A stretch of 43,079 nucleotides of DNA from the NCBI GenBank assembly GCA_035534495.1, contig DATLRW010000224.1:1-43079 (forward strand), written 5' to 3'. Numbering within the stretch: the stretch's first letter is position 1; every line of letters begins with the position of its first letter. Below are positions 33,495 to 41,807 of this stretch, piece after piece. This DNA comes from JAKASX01 sp035534495. Lineage in GTDB: Bacteria > Acidobacteriota > Terriglobia > Acidiferrales > UBA7541. The position numbers and the translations under genes are program-made. The notes below the pieces were generated by a model. That model saw only the letters and a list, made by a program, of their open reading frames with translations, ran no database searches and was not told the DNA's origin.

Positions 33495-35768
33495 GTGAAT
33501 ATCAGGAAGGAAATTCTCGTCTCGGGAATTGTGCAGGGAGTTGGATTCCGCCCTTACGTCTATCGGCTGGCCCATGAGCATTGTCTGGCCGGCAATATCC
33601 GCAATACGCCCGCCGGCGTGACGATCGAAATTCAGGGGACGGCCGAAGCGGTGAGCCGGTTCATCGACCGGTTGCCGGAGTCGGCTCCCGAACTGGCCCG
33701 CATCACCGGAATCAGCGTTCACGATCTGGTTCTAGAGCAGGGGCTGAATTTCGAAATCCTGCCCAGCCGCGCCGGTGAGGGGATGCACACGCTGATCTCG
33801 CCGGATGTGGCCGTGTGCGACGATTGCCTGCGGGAACTGTTCGATCCTTCCGACCGGCGCTTCCGGTATCCCTTCATCAACTGCAACAATTGCGGGCCCA
33901 GGTTTACGATCGTTCGCGACATCCCCTACGACCGGCCGCGCACGTCGATGGCCGTCTTTCCCCTGTGCCCGGAGTGCCGGGGCGAATACGAAGATCCCGC
34001 CAACCGGCGCTTTCATGCGCAGCCGAACGCCTGCTGGCGCTGCGGGCCGCGCCTGGAACTTTGGGACGGGTCGGGAAACGTCGTGGAAACGGACGATCCG
34101 GTGGGGATGGCGGCGGCGTTGCTGCATGAGGGGAATGTGTTGGCGGTCAAAGGGCTGGGCGGCTTCCATCTGGCGGTCGATGCCACCGATCCGGTAGCGG
34201 TCGCTCGCCTGCGGCAGAGAAAGCGCCGGGTGGAAAAGCCGTTCGCCGTGATGGCGGCCGATCTGGCGGCCGCCGAGCGTTTTTGCGAAATCGACGAGCC
34301 GGCGCGGCGGATCCTGACCAGCCGCCAGCGGCCGATCGTTTTGCTGCCGGCGAAGAACCAGGCGCCCATTGCCGAGGCCGTCGCGCCGTTCAACCGCTTT
34401 CTCGGCGTCTTCCTGCCGTATACGCCGCTCCATCATCTTCTCTTCGAACGCGGCGGATTTGCCGCCCTCGTCATGACCAGCGGAAACATCAGCGAGGAGC
34501 CGATCGCCATCGACAACGCCGAAGCGGTGCGGCGCCTGGCGAATCTGGCCGATTCTTTCCTGGTGCACAATCGCGACATCCTGCTGCGATGCGACGATTC
34601 GGTGGTGCGTCCGGTCGCGGGGCGGATGCGGCAGCTGCGCCGCTCCCGCGGCTACGTTCCGGCGCCCGTGTTCCTCGATCAGGACGTGCCGCCGGTCCTG
34701 GCGGTTGGCGGGGAACTGAAAAACACGGTCTGTCTGGCGCGAGGCAACCAGGCTTTTCTAAGCCAGCACATCGGCGATCTGGAGAATCTGGAAAGCTACG
34801 TTTTTTTTCGCGAGGCGATCGAGCGCCTCGAACGGATTCTGGAAATCGCGCCGGAAATCGTGGCCTACGACCTGCATCCCGCCTATTTCTCGACCCAATG
34901 GGCTCGCGAACAGGAGGGCGTGCGCCTGGTGGGCGTCCAGCACCATCACGCCCACATTGCCGCCTGCATGGCGGAGAATCGCCTTTCCCGCAAGGTCATC
35001 GGTTTTTCCCTCGACGGGACCGGTTACGGGACCGACGGGCGCATCTGGGGCGGGGAAGTTCTCCTGGCGGATTTTTCCGGCTTCGAGCGGGCCGCGCACC
35101 TGGCCTATGTGCCGCTGCCCGGCGGGGCGGCGGCGATCCGGGAGCCCTGGCGCATGGCGGTGGCGTATCTGGCGCACCATTTCGGCCGGAACTGTTTGAG
35201 CGAGCGCACGGAGCTCCTGCGCGATGTCGATCGGGCGGCGATCGACATCGTTCTGCGCATGATGGAGCAGCGCCTGAACTCTCCGCTCACATCCAGCTGC
35301 GGCCGCCTGTTCGACGCCGTCGCGGCGCTCATCGGCATCCGGCGCTGGATCAATTACGAGGCGCAGGCGGCCATCGAACTCGAAATGGCCGCGCTCGCAT
35401 CTCGCGACGACGGGGTGTATCCCATGGGGCTCGCGCGTGAAGGGGCGGGATGGATCATCGACACGCGCCCGCTCTTCGAAGCCATCCTGGGGGATATGGA
35501 GCGGAACCTTCCGGCCGGGGACATCAGCCGCCGGTTTCATAACGGGATGGTGCAGACGCTGGCGCGACTGGCCCGCCTGCTGCGCGACCAAAGCGGCTTG
35601 AATCAGGTCTGCCTGAGCGGCGGGACCTTCCAGAATGTCTTTCTGCTGGAAAAATTACGCGGCGCGCTCGAAGCGGATCGATTCGAAGTGTTCACCCACA
35701 GCGAAGTGCCGGCCGGGGACGGAGGGTTGAGCCTGGGCCAGGCGTTGATTGCCGCTTACCGGGCCTGA
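33495..35768 (+). CDS. hypF: Carbamoyltransferase HypF
   Basis: A 757-residue enzyme that makes the carbamoyl group for HypE from carbamoyl phosphate and ATP. Domains in order: acylphosphatase-like (GIVQGVGFRPYVYRLA, residues 10-25), two zinc-finger pairs (CDDCLRELFDP, INCNNCGPRFT, CPECRGEY, NACWRCGP), a YrdC-like domain (VKGLGGFHLAVDAT to about residue 380), and a Kae1-like domain with VQHHHAHIAACMAE and LDGTGYGTDG. The start is a GTG at 33495, which gives the family-like N-terminus; a TTG at 33477, overlapping the hypB stop, would add six residues. It ends the hydrogenase operon. Confidence 0.94.
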   Translation: MNIRKEILVSGIVQGVGFRPYVYRLAHEHCLAGNIRNTPAGVTIEIQGTAEAVSRFIDRLPESAPELARITGISVHDLVLEQGLNFEILPSRAGEGMHTLISPDVAVCDDCLRELFDPSDRRFRYPFINCNNCGPRFTIVRDIPYDRPRTSMAVFPLCPECRGEYEDPANRRFHAQPNACWRCGPRLELWDGSGNVVETDDPVGMAAALLHEGNVLAVKGLGGFHLAVDATDPVAVARLRQRKRRVEKPFAVMAADLAAAERFCEIDEPARRILTSRQRPIVLLPAKNQAPIAEAVAPFNRFLGVFLPYTPLHHLLFERGGFAALVMTSGNISEEPIAIDNAEAVRRLANLADSFLVHNRDILLRCDDSVVRPVAGRMRQLRRSRGYVPAPVFLDQDVPPVLAVGGELKNTVCLARGNQAFLSQHIGDLENLESYVFFREAIERLERILEIAPEIVAYDLHPAYFSTQWAREQEGVRLVGVQHHHAHIAACMAENRLSRKVIGFSLDGTGYGTDGRIWGGEVLLADFSGFERAAHLAYVPLPGGAAAIREPWRMAVAYLAHHFGRNCLSERTELLRDVDRAAIDIVLRMMEQRLNSPLTSSCGRLFDAVAALIGIRRWINYEAQAAIELEMAALASRDDGVYPMGLAREGAGWIIDTRPLFEAILGDMERNLPAGDISRRFHNGMVQTLARLARLLRDQSGLNQVCLSGGTFQNVFLLEKLRGALEADRFEVFTHSEVPAGDGGLSLGQALIAAYRA

Positions 35769-35770
35769 GG

Positions 35771-35799
35771 GGGAGGGCCGCAGCCTTCGCGGCCCTCCC
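35771..35799. terminator. Strong hairpin between hypF and the dehydrogenase operon
   Basis: GGGAGGGCCGC (35771-35781) and GCGGCCCTCCC (35789-35799) form an 11-bp GC stem with a 7-base loop, starting 2 bp after the hypF stop and 31 bp before the end of the E2 gene on the opposite strand. There is no U tract on either side, so it is not a textbook intrinsic terminator, but its position between convergent operons suggests it stops or stabilises both transcripts. Confidence 0.6.
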
Positions 35800-35830
35800 T
35801 GTCCATACTTCACTTAGGAAATGCGGCGGT

Positions 35831-37171
35831 TCAGAGAACCGGTTCGGCCCAATTCTCCAGCCCGGTTTTGACGCGGTGGAGGAACTGATGGGCGATGGCG
35901 CCGTCGACGACGCGGTGATCGTAGCTGAGGGTCAGATACACCATCGAGCGGATCGCGATGGCGTCGTCGATGACGACCGGCCGCTTCTCAATCGAGCCGA
36001 GGCCGAGAATGGCGACGTTCGGCTGATTGATCACCGGGAGCCCCATCAGCCCGCCGAAAACGCCGGGATTGGTGATCGAAAACGTGCCTTCCTGCACTTC
36101 CTCGGGTTTCAGGCGCTTGCTGCGGGCGCGTTCGGCCAGGTCGTTCATGGCCCGCTGCAAGCCGAGGAAATTCTTCTCGTCGGCGGATTTGATCACCGGA
36201 ACGATCAGGCCCCAATCCAAGGAGACGGCAATGCCGATGTTGATGTCGCGATGGATGACCATGCTGGTGCCGTCGAGCGAGGCGTTGACGGTGGGGAAGG
36301 CGCGCAAGGCTTCGACCGTGGCGCGGATGAAGAACGGCATGAAGGAGAGCTTGGTCCCTGTTTCCGCTTCAAAGCGCGCTTTCAGGCGGCCGCGCGTGGC
36401 GACGATGCTAGTGACATCGGCCTCTTCGACCGAATAGACGTGCGGGGAGACGCGCTTCGACATGACCATGTGCTCGGCGATACGCTGACGCATCACCGAC
36501 AACGGCTCGATTTCGTAGCGGCCGAAATAGAGACGCTCGCGAGGAACGCCCATCTCGAGCGCAGGCGCGACGGCGGCGCCGGGCCCTGGTGGCGGCGGGA
36601 CAGCGGCCGGTGCGGCTTGCGTCGGGCGGCCGGAAGCGACATAGGCTTCGATATCTTGCTTGCTGACGCGTCCGCCGGCTCCGGTTCCCTTGACCTGGGA
36701 CAGTTCGATATTCTGCTCGCGGGCCATCTTGCGGACCAGCGGGGAACTGCGAATCCGGCCTTGCTCCTCTTCTGCCGGTTCTGCCGGCGCGGCCGGGGCC
36801 GCTGGTGCGGCTGCGGCGGGCGCGGGCGGCGGCGGGGGCGGTGGTGCTGCGGCGGCCGGGGCCGGGGCCGATGCGGGAGCGGGCTTTTCCGCGTCGGGCG
36901 CCGGGGCCGAGGCGGCAGCGGCTGCGCCGGTCCCGTCGGCATCGATCAAGGCGACAACGGTCTTGATCGGCACCGTCTGGCCCTCGCCGACCTTGATCTC
37001 CTGCAGCGTACCCGAGACCGGTGAGGGGATTTCGGCATCGACCTTATCGGTCGAGATTTCAAATAGAGGCTCGTCGCGGTCGACCTTTTCGCCGGCCTTT
37101 TTCAGCCACTTCGTGATCGTTCCTTCGAAAATACTTTCGCCCATCTGGGGCATGACTACGTCAACTGCCAT
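35831..37171 (-). CDS. 2-oxo-acid dehydrogenase E2 (dihydrolipoamide acyltransferase)
   Basis: A 446-residue core component that moves an acyl group from lipoyl-lysine to CoA. It has an N-terminal lipoyl domain with Lys43 in STDKVDAEI, a long Ala/Pro-rich flexible linker (about 85-135), an E3/E1-binding domain (RSSPLVRKMAREQNI to DIEAYV), a second shorter Ala/Pro linker, and a C-terminal catalytic domain with SYDHRVVDG (His419, Asp423). With heterodimeric E1 genes alongside, the complex is of the branched-chain or pyruvate type; the acyl group cannot be decided. The ATG at 37171 is 5 bases from a GGAGG site and is preferred over the ATG codons at 37174 and 37183. Confidence 0.93.
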   Translation of the reverse strand: MAVDVVMPQMGESIFEGTITKWLKKAGEKVDRDEPLFEISTDKVDAEIPSPVSGTLQEIKVGEGQTVPIKTVVALIDADGTGAAAAASAPAPDAEKPAPASAPAPAAAAPPPPPPPAPAAAAPAAPAAPAEPAEEEQGRIRSSPLVRKMAREQNIELSQVKGTGAGGRVSKQDIEAYVASGRPTQAAPAAVPPPPGPGAAVAPALEMGVPRERLYFGRYEIEPLSVMRQRIAEHMVMSKRVSPHVYSVEEADVTSIVATRGRLKARFEAETGTKLSFMPFFIRATVEALRAFPTVNASLDGTSMVIHRDINIGIAVSLDWGLIVPVIKSADEKNFLGLQRAMNDLAERARSKRLKPEEVQEGTFSITNPGVFGGLMGLPVINQPNVAILGLGSIEKRPVVIDDAIAIRSMVYLTLSYDHRVVDGAIAHQFLHRVKTGLENWAEPVL

Positions 37172-37212
37172 CATTTCCTCCAAGGTGACCTTCTCAGTCT
37201 ACCGCGAAGTGC

Positions 37213-38187
37213 CTAGTAGCGGGCCAGTTCGCGCGCCGTTCGAGTGATATCCGCCACCTGGGGCAGAAATCGTTCCTCGAGCGGCGGCGAGAACGGGACC
37301 GGTGTATCCGGCGCCGTAACGCGTAGGACGGGACCATCGAGATCGTCGAACGCCTGCTCGTTGACGGTGGCCGCGATTTCTCCGGCGATGCCGCCCGACC
37401 GCACATCCTCGTGGACAACTAAGAGTTTACTGGTTTTTCGAACCGAATCGACAATGCCCTGGCGGTCCAGCGGCATCAGCGTTCGTAAATCAAGAACTTC
37501 GGCTTCGATCCCTTCCTTCGCCAGTTCGGCGGCCGCTTCGAGCGCGTGCAGCGTCATGGCGCCGTAGGTGGCGATGGTCAGGTCTCGTCCGGGCCGGCGG
37601 ACCGCCAGCTGGCCCAGCGGCACGGTGATATCCCCGGCGGGCCGTTCTTCCCTGACCCGGCGGTAGAGGGATTTGTGCTCGAGAAAAAGGACGGGATTGT
37701 TGTCCCGGATCGCGCTCTTCAGCAGGCCCTTGGCGTCGCGCGCCGTCGATGGGTAGACGACCTTCAGGCCGGGCGTGTGGACGAACCACATTTCGGGATT
37801 CTGGGAATGAAACGGTCCCCCGTGAACCCCTCCGCCGCACGGCCCGCGCACGACGATGGGAACCGGCGCCCCCCAGCGGTAATGCGATTTGGCGGCGTAG
37901 TTCACCACCTGATTGAAGCAGCAGGCGATGAAGTCGATAAATTGCATTTCGACGACCGGGCGGAGACCCTGATAGCTCATCCCCACCGCCGCGCCGATGA
38001 TGGCCGTCTCGCTGATCGGGGTGTCGATGACGCGTTCCCAGCCGAATTTTTCGAGCAACCCCGCGGTTGCCTTGAACGCGCCGCCATAAACGCCGATATC
38101 CTCGCCGATCAGAACCACGGCCGGGTCGCGCCTCATTTCCTCTTCGAGGGCTTCGCGAATCGCTTCGAGCATGGTGACCGGGGCCAC
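37213..38187 (-). CDS. 2-oxo-acid dehydrogenase E1 component, beta subunit
   Basis: A 324-residue subunit that pairs with E1 alpha to bind thiamine diphosphate. Family features are LEAIREALEEEMRRDPAV at the N-terminus, LIGEDIGVYGGAF, RVIDTPISETAIIGAAVGMSY, the HSQNPEMWFVHTPGLKVVYPS stretch (residues about 127-147; His and the PGL turn conserved), and LRVTAPDTPVPFSPPLEE at the C-terminus. The start is a GTG two bases after the E1 alpha stop; the first internal ATG, five codons later, has no ribosome site. The overall arrangement is that of branched-chain and Gram-positive-type pyruvate dehydrogenases. Confidence 0.94.
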   Translation of the reverse strand: MAPVTMLEAIREALEEEMRRDPAVVLIGEDIGVYGGAFKATAGLLEKFGWERVIDTPISETAIIGAAVGMSYQGLRPVVEMQFIDFIACCFNQVVNYAAKSHYRWGAPVPIVVRGPCGGGVHGGPFHSQNPEMWFVHTPGLKVVYPSTARDAKGLLKSAIRDNNPVLFLEHKSLYRRVREERPAGDITVPLGQLAVRRPGRDLTIATYGAMTLHALEAAAELAKEGIEAEVLDLRTLMPLDRQGIVDSVRKTSKLLVVHEDVRSGGIAGEIAATVNEQAFDDLDGPVLRVTAPDTPVPFSPPLEERFLPQVADITRTARELARY

Positions 38188-38189
38188 GA

Positions 38190-39431
38190 TCAGCGTTTCC
38201 CCTTCGAGGGCGATTTCGCCCGCGGCTTCGACCGCGGTTTCGACCGCGATGTCCCGCGGCCGGCGCGTTTGGATGGACGCTTGCCGGCCGCCCGCGATGG
38301 CGAGGGGCTAGCGGCGGGCGCGGAACCCGGCGCGTCCGCCTCAAAGGCGCCGAAATCGGCGATGGTCCAGGCGGCTTTCACGCCGGCCTTGGGCGGCTGC
38401 ACCCGGTCGGCGGGGCGTTCCCAGCGCGCCTCGATCGTATGGCAGCCTTCGCAATAGACGCCGACTTCGGTCTGTTCCGGGCCGGGAAGCGGCGATTTTT
38501 CCGCCAGCTCCAGTTCCTGCTTCAACTCGCGGTCGATCCGCGCGTCCATGTCGGCCTTCTGTTTGGCGTTCCAGATATTGTTCAGCCTGAGCCAGCGGTC
38601 GTAGCGCTCGATGGGATCGCGGGCCTTCCAATACCGGATCATTTCGCGCGGCACGTAATCGGCCGCATCGTGCTGGGCGTGGCCACTCATCCGCATGGTT
38701 TTGGCTTCGATCAGGATGGGACCCTCGCCCCGGCGGGCCGATTCGACCGCCTGCCGGGTCGTCTGATAGACGGCGGCCACATCGTTGCCGTCCACGATGA
38801 AGCTGGCGATGCCGTAGGCGTGGGCGCGGTCGGCCAGATTGCGGATCGGGGCCTGGCGCGCGACCGGCGTCGAGTAGGCCCACTGATTGTTTTCGACGAT
38901 GCAGACAAACGGCGCGCGCTGCGTCGCCGCCAGATTCATTCCTTCGTGGAACGCGCCGGTGGAGGTTCCGCCGTCGCCGATCCAGGTCATCGTGACGAGT
39001 TTCTGGCCGAGGTAGCGGCCGCCCATGGCGACCCCGGTCATCACGGGAATCAGGTCGCCGAGCATCGAGATGGGGGAAACCACGTGGCGGCCGTGGATAT
39101 CCCCGAAATGGCAGGTATTGTCCTTGCCGCCGGTGGGCGAACCCGCTCGCGCCATGTATTGCATGAAGATATCGCGGGGCTGGAATCCGCGGACCAGCAG
39201 GCTGCCGGCGTTGCGGATCATCGGGGCCATCCAGTCCTGTTTCTCGAGGGCGTAGGCGGTGCCGACGGCAATCGCTTCCTGCCCCAGGCTCGAATAGAGC
39301 CCGCCGACCACCTTGTCCTGCCGGAACAGGCGGACAAGCTGCCGGTCCAGCTCTCGCGTCAGCTTCATGAAATAGTACAGATCGAGAAGCTGATTCCGGC
39401 CGAGCGGATATCTCATCTCAGGCAATTCCAT
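38190..39431 (-). CDS. 2-oxo-acid dehydrogenase E1 component, alpha subunit
   Basis: A 413-residue thiamine-diphosphate enzyme that decarboxylates the 2-oxo acid. The cofactor motif runs from WIGDGGTSTGAFHEGMN to VENNQWAYSTP (GDG...NN type), and the loop RMSGHAQHDAADYVP lies where the family has its regulatory serines. Family homology ends near residue 367. The last 46 residues (38193-38330) are an Ala/Ser/Pro/Lys/Arg tail with 15 basic residues and RSKPRSKPR repeats, not needed for catalysis. A CEGCH motif near residue 328 is not in an exported protein and is unlikely to bind haem. The gene follows lipB by 23 bp. Confidence 0.93.
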   Translation of the reverse strand: MELPEMRYPLGRNQLLDLYYFMKLTRELDRQLVRLFRQDKVVGGLYSSLGQEAIAVGTAYALEKQDWMAPMIRNAGSLLVRGFQPRDIFMQYMARAGSPTGGKDNTCHFGDIHGRHVVSPISMLGDLIPVMTGVAMGGRYLGQKLVTMTWIGDGGTSTGAFHEGMNLAATQRAPFVCIVENNQWAYSTPVARQAPIRNLADRAHAYGIASFIVDGNDVAAVYQTTRQAVESARRGEGPILIEAKTMRMSGHAQHDAADYVPREMIRYWKARDPIERYDRWLRLNNIWNAKQKADMDARIDRELKQELELAEKSPLPGPEQTEVGVYCEGCHTIEARWERPADRVQPPKAGVKAAWTIADFGAFEADAPGSAPAASPSPSRAAGKRPSKRAGRGTSRSKPRSKPRAKSPSKGKR

Positions 39432-39454
39432 GGCGGATTCCTGATTCCCTTCGG

Positions 39455-40189
39455 TCAGCCACGGCTGGCGGGCAACCCGGTGGGGATCTCGGAGGGTTCG
39501 AGCTGTTCTTCGAGTTGATCGAGTGTCGCCGGCTCCATCTCGAATCCGAACGCTTCACCGAACCGGCGAGCGACTTGCGGCCGAAACGCGGCCGGCTCAA
39601 CCGGCCGCCGCAATATCCGCTCGAGGGAGGTGACGCCCCGGTCGGCGATGCCGCACGGCACGATCAGGTCGAAATAGTGCAAATCGGTGGAAACGTTATA
39701 GGCGAAGCCGTGCGTGCTCACCCAGCGGCTGAAATGCACGCCAATCGCCGCCAGCTTCTCCGGCCCGCGGCCAGGGGCGTCGACCCAGACGCCCGTCAGC
39801 CCCGTCTCGCGCCGCGCCGCGACGCCGAAATCGGCGCTGGTCCGGATGAGGATTTCCTCCAGCTGCCGAACGTACCAGACCACGTCGCGGCGAATTTCCC
39901 CCACGTGAACGATCGGATAGCCGACCACCTGGCCCGGGCCATGATAGGTGATGTCGCCGCCGCGATTGGTGGGATGGAATTCGACGCCCATTTGCGAAAG
40001 CAGGCGATCGGGGGCGCGCAGGTGTTCGCGCCGGCCGTTGCGGCCGAGCGTGATGACGTGCGGGTGCTCGCACAGGAGCAGAACGTCGGGCGCCGCGCCG
40101 GCCTTGCGCGCCTCGGCCAGCCGCTGCTGCAGCTCGAGCGCACGGCCGTAGGCCATGACGCCCAGATCGACCACCAGGCAACGCTTCAT
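39455..40189 (-). CDS. lipB: Lipoyl(octanoyl) transferase LipB
   Basis: A 244-residue transferase that moves octanoyl groups from acyl carrier protein to the lysine of lipoyl domains. The family core is visible: RGGDITYHGPGQVVGYPI (RGG at 76-78), the catalytic Lys145 in EKLAAIG, STHGFAYNV, and the catalytic Cys179 in IVPCGIADRGVTSL. A longer open frame extends upstream into the lpd gene, but the ATG at 40189 starts the family N-terminus and has a GAAGGG site. It lies between lpd and the E1 alpha gene, so the modifying enzyme is made together with its E2 substrate. No lipA is in the window. Confidence 0.94.
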   Translation of the reverse strand: MKRCLVVDLGVMAYGRALELQQRLAEARKAGAAPDVLLLCEHPHVITLGRNGRREHLRAPDRLLSQMGVEFHPTNRGGDITYHGPGQVVGYPIVHVGEIRRDVVWYVRQLEEILIRTSADFGVAARRETGLTGVWVDAPGRGPEKLAAIGVHFSRWVSTHGFAYNVSTDLHYFDLIVPCGIADRGVTSLERILRRPVEPAAFRPQVARRFGEAFGFEMEPATLDQLEEQLEPSEIPTGLPASRG

Positions 40190-40206
40190 AGACACCGGAA
40201 CCCTTC

Positions 40207-41604
40207 TCAGAAATTGATGGCGAGGTCGCGAACCGAATTGAACGCGTCGCCCATCGCCTCCCAAACCGTCGGGTGGGCGTGAATCGTGAACATCATGTCG
40301 TCGATCGTGGCTTCGAGACCGATGGCCGCCACCGACTCCGCGATGATCTCGGTCGCGAGCGGACCGATAATGTGGACGCCGAGCACTTCGCCGTACTTTT
40401 CCTCCGAAACAACCTTGATGAACCCTTCGTGGTGGCCCAGGATCGACGCCTTGCTGTTGGCCGAAAACGGGGACTTGCCGATCTTGACCGTGTAGCCGGC
40501 GTCCTTGGCCTGCTGTTCGGTCATGCCGATCGAGCCGATCTGCGGCTCGCAGTAGGTGCAGTTCGGGACACGGCGGCGGTCGAACGGCGGCACTTGCTTG
40601 CCGGCCATTTTCCCGACGGCGATGATCCCCTCCATCGACGCGGCGTGGGCCAGTTGCGGCATCCCGGCGACGATGTCGCCGATGGCGTAGAGGCCCGGCT
40701 CGTCGGTTTCCATGTAGGGCCCGGCGTGGACGAAGCCGCGCTCGACGCGCGCGCGGGTCTTGTCCAGACCGATGTTTTCGGTCACGGGCCGGCGTCCCAC
40801 GGCGACCAGGACGCACTCGGCCGAGGCCGTCTGGCTCTTGCCGCTCTTGTCGCGGTAGGTGACCGAAACGCCCTTGGCCTCTTTTTTTACCGATTCCACG
40901 GTGGCCTGCGTCTGGATCTGGATGCCGCGCTTGCGGAAACTCTTCTGCAATTCGGCGGAGATCTCCTCGTCTTCGAGCGGCACGGCGCGGGGCAGGGCTT
41001 CGAGGATGGTGACCTCGGAGCCGAACGAGCGGTAAATCGACGCGAATTCCACGCCCACGGCGCCGGCGCCGACGACCAGGAGCGACTTCGGGATCGTCGG
41101 AAGGTCGAGAATTTCACGGTTCGAAAGGATGCGCTTGCCGTCGAATTCCATTCCGGGCAGGGCCCGCGCCTCCGAGCCGGTCGCCAGCATCACAAAGCGC
41201 GCCTCGATCGTCTGCGTCTTGCCGTCCTTTTCCACGGCGACCTTGCCGGGGCCGGCGAGCGTTCCCCAGCCCTCGATGCTGTCCACCTTGTTCTTGCGGA
41301 AAAGGAATTCGATGCCCTTGGCGTGTTTGGTCACGATCTTGTTTTTCCGTTCGATCATTGCCGGCCAATTCACCTTCACGTCCTTCACTTCGATGCCGAA
41401 TTCCTTCGCGTTCAGGAAATTCTCGTACAGCTCGGCATGGTGCAGCATGACTTTGGTGGGAATGCAGCCGACGTGGAGGCAGGTGCCTCCCAGAAACGGG
41501 TCCTTTTCGATGACGGCGGTTTTCAGACCCCATTGCGCGGCGCGGATGGCGGCCACGTAGCCGCCCGGGCCGCTACCCACAATTGCCAGATCGTATTTGG
41601 CCAA
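40207..41604 (-). CDS. lpd: Dihydrolipoyl dehydrogenase (E3)
   Basis: A 465-residue flavoprotein that reoxidises dihydrolipoyl groups with NAD. It has the FAD loop VGSGPGGYVAAIRAA, the redox disulfide in GGTCLHVGCIPTK (C42, C47), the NAD loop VVGAGAVGVEFASIYRSFG, the second FAD motif GLYAIGDIVAG, and the C-terminal His-Glu dyad in HAHPTVWEAM. I place the start at a TTG (41604) five bases from a perfect AGGAGG (41610-41615). An upstream ATG at 41646 would add 14 residues without a ribosome site. It is the first gene of the operon that continues with lipB and E1/E2. Confidence 0.95.
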   Translation of the reverse strand: MAKYDLAIVGSGPGGYVAAIRAAQWGLKTAVIEKDPFLGGTCLHVGCIPTKVMLHHAELYENFLNAKEFGIEVKDVKVNWPAMIERKNKIVTKHAKGIEFLFRKNKVDSIEGWGTLAGPGKVAVEKDGKTQTIEARFVMLATGSEARALPGMEFDGKRILSNREILDLPTIPKSLLVVGAGAVGVEFASIYRSFGSEVTILEALPRAVPLEDEEISAELQKSFRKRGIQIQTQATVESVKKEAKGVSVTYRDKSGKSQTASAECVLVAVGRRPVTENIGLDKTRARVERGFVHAGPYMETDEPGLYAIGDIVAGMPQLAHAASMEGIIAVGKMAGKQVPPFDRRRVPNCTYCEPQIGSIGMTEQQAKDAGYTVKIGKSPFSANSKASILGHHEGFIKVVSEEKYGEVLGVHIIGPLATEIIAESVAAIGLEATIDDMMFTIHAHPTVWEAMGDAFNSVRDLAINF

Positions 41605-41609
41605 CGTTT

Positions 41610-41615
41610 CCTCCT
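41610..41615 (-). promoter_or_regulatory. AGGAGG ribosome site that fixes the lpd TTG start
   Basis: A full AGGAGG on the minus strand, five bases before TTG at 41604. The next codons encode AKYDLAIVGSG, the usual N-terminus of lipoamide dehydrogenases. The upstream ATG (41646) lacks such a site. Confidence 0.85.
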
Positions 41616-41807
41616 GTTCTGAGGATGATCCGAAGTTGAGAGGCAAACAAGCGAGACTGGTCGCGATCTCTTCTCTGCGGGCCCCGACCGCGGAAATGCG
41701 ATTTTATCAGCCGTTTTGCGCCGCCGCAACCAAGCCCCCGACGCGGCAACGCGCAAGGTACAATACAAAGGCGCACGTGACCGGCCGGGCCGGAACGTCC
41801 TGAAATC

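Noticed and set aside
38438..38464. A haem-type CEGCH motif in E1 alpha
   Set aside because: The protein is cytoplasmic with no signal peptide, so haem attachment is not expected; I take it as a chance or structural Cys pair.
40190..40816. A 209-codon N-terminal extension of LipB reaching into lpd
   Set aside because: It is an antiframe product of lpd; the family N-terminus starts at the ATG at 40189.
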